Shown: one piece after another, positions 52,195 through 60,832 of the stretch
How the letters are laid out: every line of letters begins with the position of its first letter
How positions within the stretch are numbered: position 1 is the first letter of the stretch
Notes under the pieces: model-generated
The model's database searches: none
Told to the model about the DNA's origin: nothing
The model's input: only the letters and a program-made list of their open reading frames with translations
From: an uncultured Clostridia bacterium
GTDB taxonomy: Bacteria; Bacillota; Clostridia; Oscillospirales; Butyricicoccaceae
NCBI GenBank assembly: GCA_947648385.1
Contig: CANSNO010000003.1
Span: forward strand, 1-64,000
DNA: 64,000 nucleotides
Direction of reading: 5' to 3'
Program-made: the position numbers and the translations under genes

Positions 52195-54537
52195 ATGTCA
52201 AAGCTACTTATAGTCGAGTCTCCGGCCAAGGCCAAGACCATCACGAAATACCTCGGCGAGGGATATGAGGTCGAGGCGTCCATGGGGCATCTGCGCGACC
52301 TGCCCAAAAAGGAGCTTGGCGTCGATGTCGACCATAATTTCGAGGCCAAATATATCCCCATCGACGGCAAGGACAAGATAATAAAAAATCTCAAAAAGGC
52401 GGCCGACAGCGCCGATACAGTCTATCTCGCCACCGACCCCGACCGCGAGGGCGAGGCCATTTCATGGCATCTGAAGGAGCTTTTGGAGCTTGACGACAGC
52501 AAGACGAAGCGCATAACCTTCAACGAGATAACAAAAAAAGCCGTCACCGAGGCCGTACAGTCTCCGCGCGAGCTGGACATGAACCTTGTCGACGCCCAGC
52601 AGGCGCGCAGGATACTTGACAGGATAGTCGGCTATAAGCTGTCCCCCTTCCTATGGCGCAAGGTTCGTACAGGCCTTTCGGCCGGCAGGGTGCAGTCGGC
52701 CGTCACGCGCATGGTGGTCGACCGCGAAAGGGAGATAAAGGCCTTCAAGCCCGACGAATACTGGACGATAGAGGTCATGCTGGAGCATGACGGCAAGACC
52801 TTCCCCTCTCTTTTCAACAGCGGCCCCGACGGCAAAAAGAAGGAGCTTGGCAGTCAGAGCGAGGCTCAGGCCATCCTCGACGCCATCGAGGGCAAGGCCT
52901 ATACGGTTCAGACCGTCAAAACGGGCAAGAAAAAGCGCCAGCCGTCCCCTCCCTTCACAACCTCCACATTACAGCAGGAGGCTTCCCGCAAGCTCTCCAT
53001 GGCGGCCAGACGCACCATGTCGGTTGCCCAGGAGCTTTACGAGGGCGTTGATATCGGCGGCACGGTCACAGGTCTTATAACATATATGAGGACAGATTCC
53101 CTCCGCATCTCCCAGCAGGCCCTCGACCAGGCCAGAGATTATATCGGCGCAGCCTTCGGCAAGGATTATGTCCCCTCAAAGCCCCGTGTTTTCAAAACGA
53201 AGAAGGGGGCGCAGGACGCCCACGAGGCCATCCGTCCCTCCGACCCGGCCATTTCTCCCGACAGCGTCAGAAAATTTCTGACCCCCGACCAGTACAGGCT
53301 CTACAGGCTCATCTGGTCGCGCTTTATAGCCTGCCAGATGACCGAGGCGCTGTTGAACGTCACCTCGGTCGATATCGAATGCGGCGGCTGGCTCTTCCGC
53401 ACCACGGGACAGACGGTTGCCTTTCAGGGCTTTTTGGCCCTCTATGAGGAGGGAAAGGACGACAGCGAGGATGAGGGCGATTCCCGTCCCCTGCCTGTCC
53501 TTAAAGAGGGAGATGTTCCCAAGCATATCTCCACCGAACCCAAACAGCACTTCACCCAGCCCCCTCCCCGTTACACCGAGGCCTCCCTCATAAAGGCCAT
53601 GGAGGAAAAGGGCATAGGCCGCCCCTCCACCTACGCCCCCACCATTTCGGTCGTCCTCGACAGGGAGTATGTGGCCAAGGAGGGCAAAGCCTTAAAGCCC
53701 ACCATGCTGGGCGAGGCCGTCACCGACCTTATGATAGACAAGTTCAGTGATATAGTCGACCTCAAGTTTACCGCCCAGATGGAGGACACCCTCGACGAGG
53801 TGGAAAGCGGCAAGGCCGATTACCGCAAAATACTTGAGAAATATTATAAAAACTTCGCCTCCGAGCTGGCCCAGGCCGAGATAGACCTCGATAAAAAGCG
53901 CATCAAGGTCAAGGACGAGGAGACCGACATCGTCTGCGAGCTTTGCGGCAGAAAAATGGTCATCAAAAACGGCCGTTTCGGCAAGTTCCTCGCCTGTCCC
54001 GGCTATCCCGATTGCAAAAACACCAAACCTCTGGCCCAGGACACAGGCGTTCCCTGCCCCGTTTGCGGAGCCAAGCTGCTCAAAAAGAAATCCAAGAGCG
54101 GCTATTATTATTACGGCTGCGAAAAGAACCCCACCTGCGAGTTCATGACATGGGACACACCCACAAAAAAGACCTGCCCCAAATGCGGCGGTGTTATATA
54201 TAAGAGATACACCAAGGCCGAAAAGAAGAACCTCTGCCACGTCCCGGGATGCGGCTATGAGGAGCCTCTGCCCGAGAGAAAGTCGCGCAAGGCCAAGTCC
54301 GAGGAAGAGGGCGAAGCCGAGGTCAAAAAGACGACGAGAGGCCGCAAGCTCAAAGCGGCCACCGAGGAGACGGCCGAGGTCAAAAAGACGACGAGAGGCC
54401 GCAAGCCCAAAGCGGCCGCCGAGGAGACGGCCGAGGTCAAAAAGACCGCGCGCGGCCGCAAAAAGACCGCCGAGGCGGCCGAAACGCAGGCGGCCGAGCC
54501 GAAAAAGCGCGGCAGAAAGAAGAAAACCGATGAATAA
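52195..54537 (+). CDS. topA: DNA topoisomerase I
   Basis: Type IA enzyme relaxing negative supercoils, 780 residues. Toprim domain (~1-150, SPAKAKTITKYLGEGYEVEA), catalytic Tyr297 in GLITYMRTDSLR, and three C-terminal zinc ribbons: CELCGRKM...CPGYPDC, CPVCGAKL...CEKNPTC, CPKCGGVI...CHVPGC. The last ~75 residues are a Lys/Arg/Ala/Glu-rich tail with two full and one partial 19-residue repeats, which probably bind DNA non-specifically. Such tails vary in length between strains. AACGGAGG precedes the ATG; trmFO overlaps its stop by 8 bases. Confidence 0.97.
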   Translation: MSKLLIVESPAKAKTITKYLGEGYEVEASMGHLRDLPKKELGVDVDHNFEAKYIPIDGKDKIIKNLKKAADSADTVYLATDPDREGEAISWHLKELLELDDSKTKRITFNEITKKAVTEAVQSPRELDMNLVDAQQARRILDRIVGYKLSPFLWRKVRTGLSAGRVQSAVTRMVVDREREIKAFKPDEYWTIEVMLEHDGKTFPSLFNSGPDGKKKELGSQSEAQAILDAIEGKAYTVQTVKTGKKKRQPSPPFTTSTLQQEASRKLSMAARRTMSVAQELYEGVDIGGTVTGLITYMRTDSLRISQQALDQARDYIGAAFGKDYVPSKPRVFKTKKGAQDAHEAIRPSDPAISPDSVRKFLTPDQYRLYRLIWSRFIACQMTEALLNVTSVDIECGGWLFRTTGQTVAFQGFLALYEEGKDDSEDEGDSRPLPVLKEGDVPKHISTEPKQHFTQPPPRYTEASLIKAMEEKGIGRPSTYAPTISVVLDREYVAKEGKALKPTMLGEAVTDLMIDKFSDIVDLKFTAQMEDTLDEVESGKADYRKILEKYYKNFASELAQAEIDLDKKRIKVKDEETDIVCELCGRKMVIKNGRFGKFLACPGYPDCKNTKPLAQDTGVPCPVCGAKLLKKKSKSGYYYYGCEKNPTCEFMTWDTPTKKTCPKCGGVIYKRYTKAEKKNLCHVPGCGYEEPLPERKSRKAKSEEEGEAEVKKTTRGRKLKAATEETAEVKKTTRGRKPKAAAEETAEVKKTARGRKKTAEAAETQAAEPKKRGRKKKTDE
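54319..54462 (+). repeat. 57-base tandem repeat in the topA tail
   Basis: Two near-identical 57-base units (54319-54375 and 54376-54432) and part of a third (from 54433), each beginning GAGGTCAAAAAGACGACGAG or a close variant. They encode the basic repeat EVKKTTRGRK followed by an Ala/Glu stretch. Copy number may vary between strains. Confidence 0.9.
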
Positions 54538-55849
54538 GGTCAAGGTCATCGGCGCGGGATTGGCAGGCAGCGAGGCGGCCTGGCAGCTTGCCATAAGGGG
54601 AGTGGAGGTGGAGCTTTACGAGATGAAGCCCCGTGAAAGCTCCCCAGCCCACCATAGGCCCTATTTTGCCGAGCTTGTCTGCTCAAACTCCCTCCGCGGA
54701 GCCTCCATGGCCAACGCCCCCGGCCTCTTAAAGGAGGAGATGAGGCGTTGCGGCTCCCTTATTATGGAAAGCGCCCTCAAAAACCGCACTCCGGCCGGAG
54801 GCGCGCTGGCCGTTGACAGGGACGGCTTTTCCGAGTATATAACCGATAAAATAAAATCCCATCCCCTGATTGAGATTATCGAGGGCAGAGTGGACGAGGT
54901 GCCCGAGGGCGAGGCCGTAATCGCCAGCGGTCCCTTGACCGACGGCAAATTATATGAAAACATACAGGCCCTTTTCGGCGGCGACACGACCCTTCATTTC
55001 TATGACGCCGCCGCCCCCATTGTCAGCTTCGCGAGCATAGACATGGACAAGGCCTTTTTCGCTTCGAGATATGACAAGGGCGACGCCGATTATATCAACT
55101 GCCCCATGGACAGGGAGCAATATACCGCCTTTGTCCGTGAGCTGGCCCATGCCGAAGAGGCCCCCGTCAGGGGATTCGAGGACAAGGCTGTGTTCGAGGG
55201 CTGTATGCCCGTGGAGGTCATGGCCAGAAGGGGAGAGGACACATTGCGCTTCGGCCCCATGAAGCCGAGGGGCATCACCGACCCCAAAACGGGCAAGGAG
55301 CCATACGCCGTCGTCCAGCTTCGCGCCGACGACCGCGAAGGCAGTATGTATAACATCGTCGGCTTCCAGACCCATCTCAAGTTTCCCGAGCAGAAGCGCG
55401 TCTTTTCCATGATACCGGGCCTTGAAAATATGGAGATACTCCGCTATGGCGTCATGCACCGCAACAGCTTTATCTCCTCTCCGGGCAGGCTCGATAGGTT
55501 TTACCGCGTCATCGGCAGGGAGGAGCTTATGTTCGCCGGGCAGATAACGGGGGTCGAGGGCTATGTGGAGTCGGCGGCCTCGGGTATGTGCTGCGGCATA
55601 AATATGGCCAGAAGGCTTATGGGCAAGCCCCTTATAGATTTTTCAACCAAAACGGCCCTCGGGGCTTTAGGGGCGCATATAAGCGCCTATGAGGGCAAAA
55701 ACTTCCAGCCGATGAACATAAACTTCGGCCTTATCGACAGCCTTGACGAAAGGGTCAAGGGCAAGCAGGCCAGATATGAAAAGGTGTCTCAGCGCGCGCT
55801 GGAGACGCTGGAAAATATGCTGCCTGAAATATTGGAGGATGTAAAATGA
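54530..55849 (+). CDS. trmFO: Methylenetetrahydrofolate-tRNA-(uracil-5-)-methyltransferase
   Basis: FAD- and folate-dependent enzyme making 5-methyluridine 54 in the tRNA T-loop, 439 residues. N-terminal FAD site VIGAGLAGSEAAWQLA, catalytic region FAELVCSNSLRGASMANAPG (the cysteine is the presumed nucleophile) and C-terminal GALGAHISAYEGKNFQPMNI are visible. The start is the ATG at 54530 overlapping the topA stop; a longer frame upstream is an out-of-frame reading of topA. plsX overlaps its end (ATGA). Order dprA-topA-trmFO is as in Bacillus, but xerC does not follow. Confidence 0.95.
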   Translation: MNKVKVIGAGLAGSEAAWQLAIRGVEVELYEMKPRESSPAHHRPYFAELVCSNSLRGASMANAPGLLKEEMRRCGSLIMESALKNRTPAGGALAVDRDGFSEYITDKIKSHPLIEIIEGRVDEVPEGEAVIASGPLTDGKLYENIQALFGGDTTLHFYDAAAPIVSFASIDMDKAFFASRYDKGDADYINCPMDREQYTAFVRELAHAEEAPVRGFEDKAVFEGCMPVEVMARRGEDTLRFGPMKPRGITDPKTGKEPYAVVQLRADDREGSMYNIVGFQTHLKFPEQKRVFSMIPGLENMEILRYGVMHRNSFISSPGRLDRFYRVIGREELMFAGQITGVEGYVESAASGMCCGINMARRLMGKPLIDFSTKTALGALGAHISAYEGKNFQPMNINFGLIDSLDERVKGKQARYEKVSQRALETLENMLPEILEDVK

Positions 55850-56892
55850 AGATAATCATAGATGTAATGGGCAGCGACAAGGGGGCCGACGCCCTTGTGA
55901 CAGGCGCTGTCAGAGCCGTCAGGGAGATGAGTGACGTGGAGGTCGCCCTTGTGGGCGACAGCGGCGAGATAAAGGCCGTTTTGGAGCGCGAGGGCGCGTC
56001 GGACGAGGCGAGAATATCGGTCGTCCACACCACCGAGGTCATCGATATGCACGACAGCCCCAGTCTGGCCTTCCGCCGCAAAAAGGATTCTTCCATGTCG
56101 GTTGCCCTCAATATGCTTGCGCGCGGCGAGGGCGACGCCGCCCTTTCGGCCGGAAACACTGGCGCGTGGCTGGCCGGAAGCACCTTTGTCGTAAAGAGGA
56201 TAAAGGGTGTTCGCCGTCCGGCGCTGGCTCCGGCATTGCCCACCAAATCGGGCCACGCCATACTTATCGACTGCGGAGCCAACGTCGTCTGTAACGCCGA
56301 TGATCTTCTTCAGTTCGCCATGATGGGCAGCTGCTATGCCCAAAAGCAGTTCGGGCTTGCCTCGCCTCGCGTCGGCCTTTTAAACAACGGAGCCGAGGAT
56401 TCAAAGGGCACCCCCGTCTATGTTGAGGCCTATCAGCTTCTGAAACAGGCCGGGGAAAAGGGCGAGCTGAACTTTGTCGGCAATATCGAGGGCCGCGATA
56501 TCGCCATGGGCGCGGCCGACGTCATCGTCTGCGACGGCTTTACGGGCAATGTGGCTCTCAAGACCTACGAGGGCCTCGGCCTTTATCTCGTCGGCCTTTT
56601 AAAGGGTATGTTCAAGAAAAATATCTTCACCATGCTGGCTGCCCTTCTTGTCAAAAGCGGCTTAAACGACCTCAAAAAAACCATGGATTATAAAGAGGTC
56701 GGCGGCGCGCCTCTTCTGGGCGTGACAAAGCCTGTCATAAAGGCCCACGGCTCCAGCGACCCCGAGGCGGCCAAAAGCGCCATACGTCAGGCCTGTATGT
56801 TCGTCCGCGGCGGCTTTGTCACGGAAATCGAGGAAAAGGCCGCAGGTTGGGTCAAAAACGCCGCCCTTTCCTCCGAAGAGGAAAATGTGTAA
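55846..56892 (+). CDS. plsX: Phosphate acyltransferase PlsX
   Basis: Converts acyl-ACP to acyl-phosphate for phospholipid synthesis, 348 residues. DVMGSDKGADALVTGAVRAV at the start, RKKDSSMSVALNMLARGEGD and IGRDIAMG-like NIEGRDIAMGAADVIVCDGF in the middle, and GGAPLLGVTKPVIKAHGSSD near the end are family blocks. It is followed by its own promoter for acpP, the usual neighbour. No fabD, fabG or fabF gene lies here, so fatty-acid synthesis genes are elsewhere. Confidence 0.96.
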   Translation: MKIIIDVMGSDKGADALVTGAVRAVREMSDVEVALVGDSGEIKAVLEREGASDEARISVVHTTEVIDMHDSPSLAFRRKKDSSMSVALNMLARGEGDAALSAGNTGAWLAGSTFVVKRIKGVRRPALAPALPTKSGHAILIDCGANVVCNADDLLQFAMMGSCYAQKQFGLASPRVGLLNNGAEDSKGTPVYVEAYQLLKQAGEKGELNFVGNIEGRDIAMGAADVIVCDGFTGNVALKTYEGLGLYLVGLLKGMFKKNIFTMLAALLVKSGLNDLKKTMDYKEVGGAPLLGVTKPVIKAHGSSDPEAAKSAIRQACMFVRGGFVTEIEEKAAGWVKNAALSSEEENV

Positions 56893-56899
56893 AAACCTG

Positions 56900-56928
56900 T
56901 TTACAAGATATAAAAGCTTTGTTATAAT
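56900..56928 (+). promoter_or_regulatory. Promoter for acpP
   Basis: TTTACA (56900-56905), 17-base spacer, TATAAT (56923-56928). Confidence 0.7.
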
Positions 56929-56988
56929 CCATAATTGTAGGTGAAACCTATATTGACCCATCGTACATTTTAAGGAGGTTATGTTTTT

Positions 56989-57219
56989 ATGGTTTTTGAT
57001 AAGCTTGCGGCTTTGATATCAACGCAGTTTGACGTGTCTGTCGATGAGATAACCATGGACACCGATTTTGTCGGCGACCTTAACGCTACCTCAATAGATA
57101 TCGTCGAACTCATGCTTGACATCGAAAGCGAGTTTGACCTCGATGAAATCGAGGATGACGCCCTTGAAAAGGTGCATACCGTCGGGGACGTCGTAAACTA
57201 TATTTCGGACAGGATATAA
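56989..57219 (+). CDS. acpP: Acyl carrier protein
   Basis: A 76-residue acidic four-helix protein that carries fatty-acyl intermediates on a 4'-phosphopantetheine arm. The attachment serine is S35, but the usual D-S-L motif reads TSI here (NATSIDIVEL), an unusual substitution at the site recognised by AcpS. The rest (DFVGDLNATSID, EFDLDEIEDDALEKVHTVGD) is ordinary ACP sequence. AAGGAGG precedes the ATG. Placed between plsX and rnc, as in many Firmicutes. Confidence 0.93.
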   Translation: MVFDKLAALISTQFDVSVDEITMDTDFVGDLNATSIDIVELMLDIESEFDLDEIEDDALEKVHTVGDVVNYISDRI

Positions 57220-57228
57220 AAACGCGCT

Positions 57229-57262
57229 TTGGGGTCGGCTACGGTCGGCCCCAAGCTTTTAA
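57229..57262 (+). terminator. Terminator-like hairpin after acpP
   Basis: TTGGGG/CCCCAA outer stem with a G-U-containing inner stem and GCTTTT tail. It lies 20 bases before rnc and may attenuate read-through. Confidence 0.65.
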
Positions 57263-57275
57263 AAGGAGCAAAAAA

Positions 57276-57950
57276 TTGATTGACACTATAAAGAATTACA
57301 GGTTCAACGACCCGTCCCTGCTTTCCAACGCCCTCAGCCACAGCTCCTACGCCAACGAGAACCGTCACAGGGGCTGCAAGAGCAACGAGAGGCTGGAGTT
57401 CCTCGGCGACGCCGTGCTGGGCTTTATTTCGGCTGATTATATTTACAATAAATATTCCGACCTTCCCGAGGGTGAAATGACCAAGCTTCGCGCCTCCATT
57501 GTCTGCGAACAGTCCCTTTATGAGTTCGCCGGAGAGATAGGCCTCAGCGGTCTCATCATGATGGGCAGGGGCGAGATAAGCGGCGGAGGAAACAGACGCC
57601 CGTCGGTTCTGGCCGACGCGGTAGAGGCTGTTTTGGCGGCCGTTTATCTCGACGGAGGCCTCGAGGCGGCAAAGGATTTTATCCTCGAGTTTATCGTCAG
57701 AAAGGCCGACGTCATCACAAAAAGTCATATCACCGTCGATTATAAGACCAGGCTTCAGGAGATAGTCCAGAAAAATCATCAGGAGACCCTCTCCTATGTC
57801 GTCGTCGACGAAAAGGGGCCCGACCATGACAAGTGGTTCGTCATCGAGGTCCACCTCAATTCCAACCCCATCGCCTCCGGCGAGGGCAAGAGCAAAAAAC
57901 AGGCCGAGCAGGCTGCGGCCAAGGCGGCTCTGGAGCTTATGGGCGAGTGA
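57276..57950 (+). CDS. rnc: Ribonuclease III
   Basis: Double-strand-specific endonuclease, 224 residues. Catalytic domain motif NERLEFLGDAVLGFISADYI holds the metal-binding Asp and Glu; second site DAVEAVLAAVYLDGG; the C-terminal dsRBD (~155-224) ends with KKQAEQAAAKAALELMG. The start is TTG at 57276, eight bases after AGGAG. It processes rRNA and mRNA. The radical SAM gene overlaps its stop by one base (TGATG). Confidence 0.96.
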   Translation: MIDTIKNYRFNDPSLLSNALSHSSYANENRHRGCKSNERLEFLGDAVLGFISADYIYNKYSDLPEGEMTKLRASIVCEQSLYEFAGEIGLSGLIMMGRGEISGGGNRRPSVLADAVEAVLAAVYLDGGLEAAKDFILEFIVRKADVITKSHITVDYKTRLQEIVQKNHQETLSYVVVDEKGPDHDKWFVIEVHLNSNPIASGEGKSKKQAEQAAAKAALELMGE

Positions 57951-58927
57951 TGAAAAACTCGATAATCCCCATCTTCATCCCGCATCTCGGCTGCCCCAAC
58001 GACTGCGTTTTCTGCAACCAGCGCCGCATAGCGGCGCCAAAGGAGCCCGACGCGGCGGAGGTAAAAAATATAATCGAAGAGGGGCTGAAATATTCCCACC
58101 GCCCCCAGATATCCTTTTACGGCGGCAGCTTTACGGCCATACGCCGTGAATTGATGGTTTCCTATCTCGACGCCGCCTATCCCTATGTGGCAAGCGGCAG
58201 ATGCGACAGCATAAGGCTCTCCACCAGACCCGACGCCATAAACGACGGGATACTCGATATCCTCGCCTCTAGCGGCGTAAAAACCATCGAGCTCGGCGCC
58301 CAGTCGATGGACGACAAAGTCCTCGCGCTTTCGGGCAGGGGACACACGGCGGAGGATACTCGGGCTTCCTCATCTCTCATAAAGTCGAGGGGCTTCGAGC
58401 TGATACTTCAAATGATGGTCGGCCTGCCGGGCAGCGCCAGGGCGACCGAACTTGAGACGGCAAAAAAGATACGCGCCCTCAAACCCGACGGCGTCAGGAT
58501 ATATCCCACCTGCGTCATCGACGACACCCCCCTTTACGATATGTATAAAAGGGGCGATTATAAGGCATTGACGGTTGACGAGGCCGCCGACATCTGCGCA
58601 GATGTCGCCGTCATTTTCAGGGAGAAGAGCATCCCCGTCGTCCGTCTCGGCCTCAACCCCACCGACGAGCTTTCCTCGGGCGGCGTAAAGGCCGGGGCAT
58701 ATCATCCTGCCCTCGGGGAAATGGTCTACAGCCGCGTCTTTTACAACGATATGGCCCCTCTTGTCCCAAAGGACAGGCCCTTTGAGATAGCCGTGCCGCC
58801 CCGAATGCTGTCGATAGCCATAGGGCAGAAAAAGCGCAACCTGCCCCTTTTCTCCGCTCTCGGGGATTTCCGCGGAATAAAAGTCGAAAAGGGTCTCGAA
58901 GCCCCAGAAATAAGAACAGTTGAATAA
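57950..58927 (+). CDS. Elp3-like radical SAM protein
   Basis: A 325-residue radical SAM enzyme with the cluster motif CPNDCVFC (CxxxCxxC, about residues 15-22), preceded by PIFIPHLG, and FYGGSFTA further on. This is the ELP3/MiaB/NifB-type oxygen-independent family that in Clostridia lies between rnc and smc; its substrate is unknown and the acetyltransferase half of Elp3 is absent. ATG 57950 overlaps the rnc stop, which implies coupling. Here smc does not follow; a terminator and a convergent regulator pair come instead. Confidence 0.9.
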   Translation: MKNSIIPIFIPHLGCPNDCVFCNQRRIAAPKEPDAAEVKNIIEEGLKYSHRPQISFYGGSFTAIRRELMVSYLDAAYPYVASGRCDSIRLSTRPDAINDGILDILASSGVKTIELGAQSMDDKVLALSGRGHTAEDTRASSSLIKSRGFELILQMMVGLPGSARATELETAKKIRALKPDGVRIYPTCVIDDTPLYDMYKRGDYKALTVDEAADICADVAVIFREKSIPVVRLGLNPTDELSSGGVKAGAYHPALGEMVYSRVFYNDMAPLVPKDRPFEIAVPPRMLSIAIGQKKRNLPLFSALGDFRGIKVEKGLEAPEIRTVE

Positions 58928-58928
58928 T

Positions 58929-58960
58929 AAAAAAGGCGGCTCATAAGAGCCGCCTTTTTA
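58929..58960. terminator. Bidirectional Rho-independent terminator
   Basis: AAAAGGCGGCTC/GAGCCGCCTTTT stem, ATAA loop, A and T tracts. Confidence 0.92.
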
Positions 58961-58968
58961 TGTAAAAA

Positions 58969-59163
58969 TCAATTCTCCGATTCAAATATTTCTTCCACCG
59001 CGCGTCCCAGATACCTCGCCAGCCTCATGGCCAGCTCGAGAGAGGGGTTGTACTTGTCGTTTTCAATGGCGATTATTGTCTGCCGCGACACGCCGACAGC
59101 CTCGGCCAAATCCTCCTGACGACAGCCGAGGGTCTTGCGAAGCTCCTTTATCCTGTTTTTCAT
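58969..59163 (-). CDS. XRE-family regulator, 64 residues
   Basis: A minimal Cro/CI-type helix-turn-helix protein: [20 protein letters not shown] opening, [20 protein letters not shown] recognition region, and C-terminal EEIFESEN. The frame is open further upstream, but the ATG at 59163 overlaps the stop of the small membrane protein (ATGA) and matches family starts. Pairs of this kind, small membrane protein then XRE regulator, are frequent in Clostridia; the regulator is probably autoregulatory. Confidence 0.88.
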   Translation of the reverse strand: MKNRIKELRKTLGCRQEDLAEAVGVSRQTIIAIENDKYNPSLELAMRLARYLGRAVEEIFESEN

Positions 59164-59378
59164 AGTCTCACGCCCATAATAGTAATCGCCGCCGCTATCG
59201 TGGCCGCAACGCCTATGACAACCGAAACGAGTACGACAATTTTGAGCAGCGGCGCCGCCTGGGCGGCTTCCTCGTCGCCCCTGACGGCGTTGCGTGTCAG
59301 TATAAGCTGTGAAAGGCTCTGCACCACAGAGGCCCCAACCAGAAGAAAACACCTGAACCGATTAAAGGCTTTTTTCAT
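59160..59378 (-). CDS. Small two-span membrane protein
   Basis: A 72-residue protein with two hydrophobic segments (about 8-25 and 44-70) separated by a short charged loop. GGAGG precedes ATG 59378. It is the first gene of a two-gene operon with the XRE regulator and resembles the membrane partners found with such regulators (DUF2178-like), though I cannot place it firmly. Role unknown. Confidence 0.7.
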   Translation of the reverse strand: MKKAFNRFRCFLLVGASVVQSLSQLILTRNAVRGDEEAAQAAPLLKIVVLVSVVIGVAATIAAAITIMGVRL

Positions 59379-59394
59379 TGCCGCCTCCGAAAAT

Positions 59395-59410
59395 GTAAAG
59401 CATACTTTAC
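59395..59410. promoter_or_regulatory. Palindromic operator candidate
   Basis: GTAAAG-CATA-CTTTAC, a perfect inverted repeat between the minus-strand -35 (TTGACA at 59442-59437) and the start of the membrane protein/XRE pair. A plausible binding site for the XRE regulator. Confidence 0.5.
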
Positions 59411-59552
59411 TTTTACTATGACAGATATATAACAAATGTCAAGAGTGTTTTATATTTTATACGCGAAAGTTGTGCTCGCGCAAATTTTATCCCAAAATGT
59501 CACATTTTCATTTTAAAGTTGTCCTTAAGGGTGAAAGGAGGAACAGAGGTAT

Positions 59553-60113
59553 ATGGAAGACAGCGAAATAATAGCACTGTATTTTAAAAGAGACGAGAGG
59601 GCCATTGAAGAGACAAGGAAAAAGTATGGCGGCTACTGCGCCTCCATCGCCAAAAATATCCTCGGCAGCGACGAGGACGCCGAAGAGTGCCTCAGCGACG
59701 CCCTTTTGAGCGCGTGGAACTCCATACCGCCCAACCGTCCCGAATATCTTTCGTCATATCTGGGCCGTCTGGCGCGCAATAACGCCTTTAACCGGTATAA
59801 GCTGGCGAGGGCCGAAAAAAGGGGAGGAGGACAGCTTTCCCTCCTGCTCGACGAGCTGGCCGAGTGTATTTCATGCCGCGACACGGTGGAGGGCGCCGTC
59901 GACAGTCATGAGCTTTCACGGGCGCTCAACGGCTATCTTTCGGGCCTACCCGATGGGAGACGGAAAATCTTTGTCCTGCGTTATTGGTATGCCATGCCGA
60001 TTGCCGAAATAGCTAAAAAGACAGGGAAAAGCCGTTTTTCGATAACGAAAGCCCTTGAAAGGGAGAGAAAAGGGCTGAAAAAATATCTCAGTGAAAGGGG
60101 CTTTGAAATATGA
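59553..60113 (+). CDS. ECF-type RNA polymerase sigma factor
   Basis: A 186-residue sigma-70-family protein with region 2 (~5-70, SIAKNILGSDEDAEECLSDA) and region 4 (~120-186, with the helix-turn-helix IAEIAKKTGKSRFSITKALE). AAAGGAGG precedes the ATG. Its stop overlaps the next gene as ATGA. The target regulon is unknown. An upstream promoter recognised by the factor itself was not evident. Confidence 0.88.
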   Translation: MEDSEIIALYFKRDERAIEETRKKYGGYCASIAKNILGSDEDAEECLSDALLSAWNSIPPNRPEYLSSYLGRLARNNAFNRYKLARAEKRGGGQLSLLLDELAECISCRDTVEGAVDSHELSRALNGYLSGLPDGRRKIFVLRYWYAMPIAEIAKKTGKSRFSITKALERERKGLKKYLSERGFEI

Positions 60114-60829
60114 AAAGGGAAGAGTTTTTTGAAGCCATAGGTGGGCTTGACGATAATATCATCGCCGCCGCCTGGCCGCGCGAAAAAAGAGGCATGTGGC
60201 TGTCGGCCGGGATAAAGGCGGCCTGCGCCGCTCTCGTGATAGCGGCGGGCAGTATGCTTGCCTTTTCGGGCGAGGGAACGGCCGTCACGGCCTACGCCCA
60301 TGATACGGGCGAGGAGATAACCTCGGTTGGCGCCGTCATGACGGGGGGCAAAATATATTCCGACGGGTCGATGAAGGGCCATCCCCTTATGTTCTATCTC
60401 GAGGGGGAGAATATCGAAAGCGTCCGTTTTTCCTGCAAAAATCAAAAAATAAGGTTTACCGATTGGACAGAGCAGAGGGAGGAATACGGCAGCGCCCAAA
60501 ACTTTACTGTCCCCTACGGCGAAAATGAGGATGAATATTATTATCTGACGATAGACTGGGAGCCGAATATTTCCAATATCCGCATCTCTCCGGTAAACGG
60601 CGCTGTCATTATATCGCCCCTCGACCCCACGGGTGGGGAGGACATAATCGTTTTGGAGATAACCTTTTTGAACGGCGACAGGGCCGTCAAGGCCATCAAT
60701 ATCTCCCTTTTGGAGGACGGCGCCTTTTTCGCCTCCATGAAGGATTACGAGATAACCGAGGCCGATGATTTTGTCTCCCGTCCCGACGCCGAGCCTATTC
60801 CGAGGGATATTTTATACGGCAAAGATTAA
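60110..60829 (+). CDS. Membrane protein coupled to the ECF sigma factor
   Basis: A 239-residue single-span protein (TM about 30-52). The short cytoplasmic N-terminus (MKREEFFEAIGGLDDNIIAA) precedes the span, then an extracytoplasmic beta-rich region (~55-239) with no recognised motif. Position and ATGA overlap with the sigma factor suggest an anti-sigma factor, but the ZAS zinc motif (HxxxCxxC) is absent. In clostridial ECF pairs such non-zinc partners are common. Ends in a hairpin shared with the convergent M20 gene. Confidence 0.75.
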   Translation: MKREEFFEAIGGLDDNIIAAAWPREKRGMWLSAGIKAACAALVIAAGSMLAFSGEGTAVTAYAHDTGEEITSVGAVMTGGKIYSDGSMKGHPLMFYLEGENIESVRFSCKNQKIRFTDWTEQREEYGSAQNFTVPYGENEDEYYYLTIDWEPNISNIRISPVNGAVIISPLDPTGGEDIIVLEITFLNGDRAVKAINISLLEDGAFFASMKDYEITEADDFVSRPDAEPIPRDILYGKD

Positions 60830-60832
60830 AAA

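Noticed and set aside
54191..54529. N-terminal extension of trmFO
   Set aside because: It is an Arg/Pro-rich out-of-frame reading of the topA tail; ATG 54530 matches the family start.
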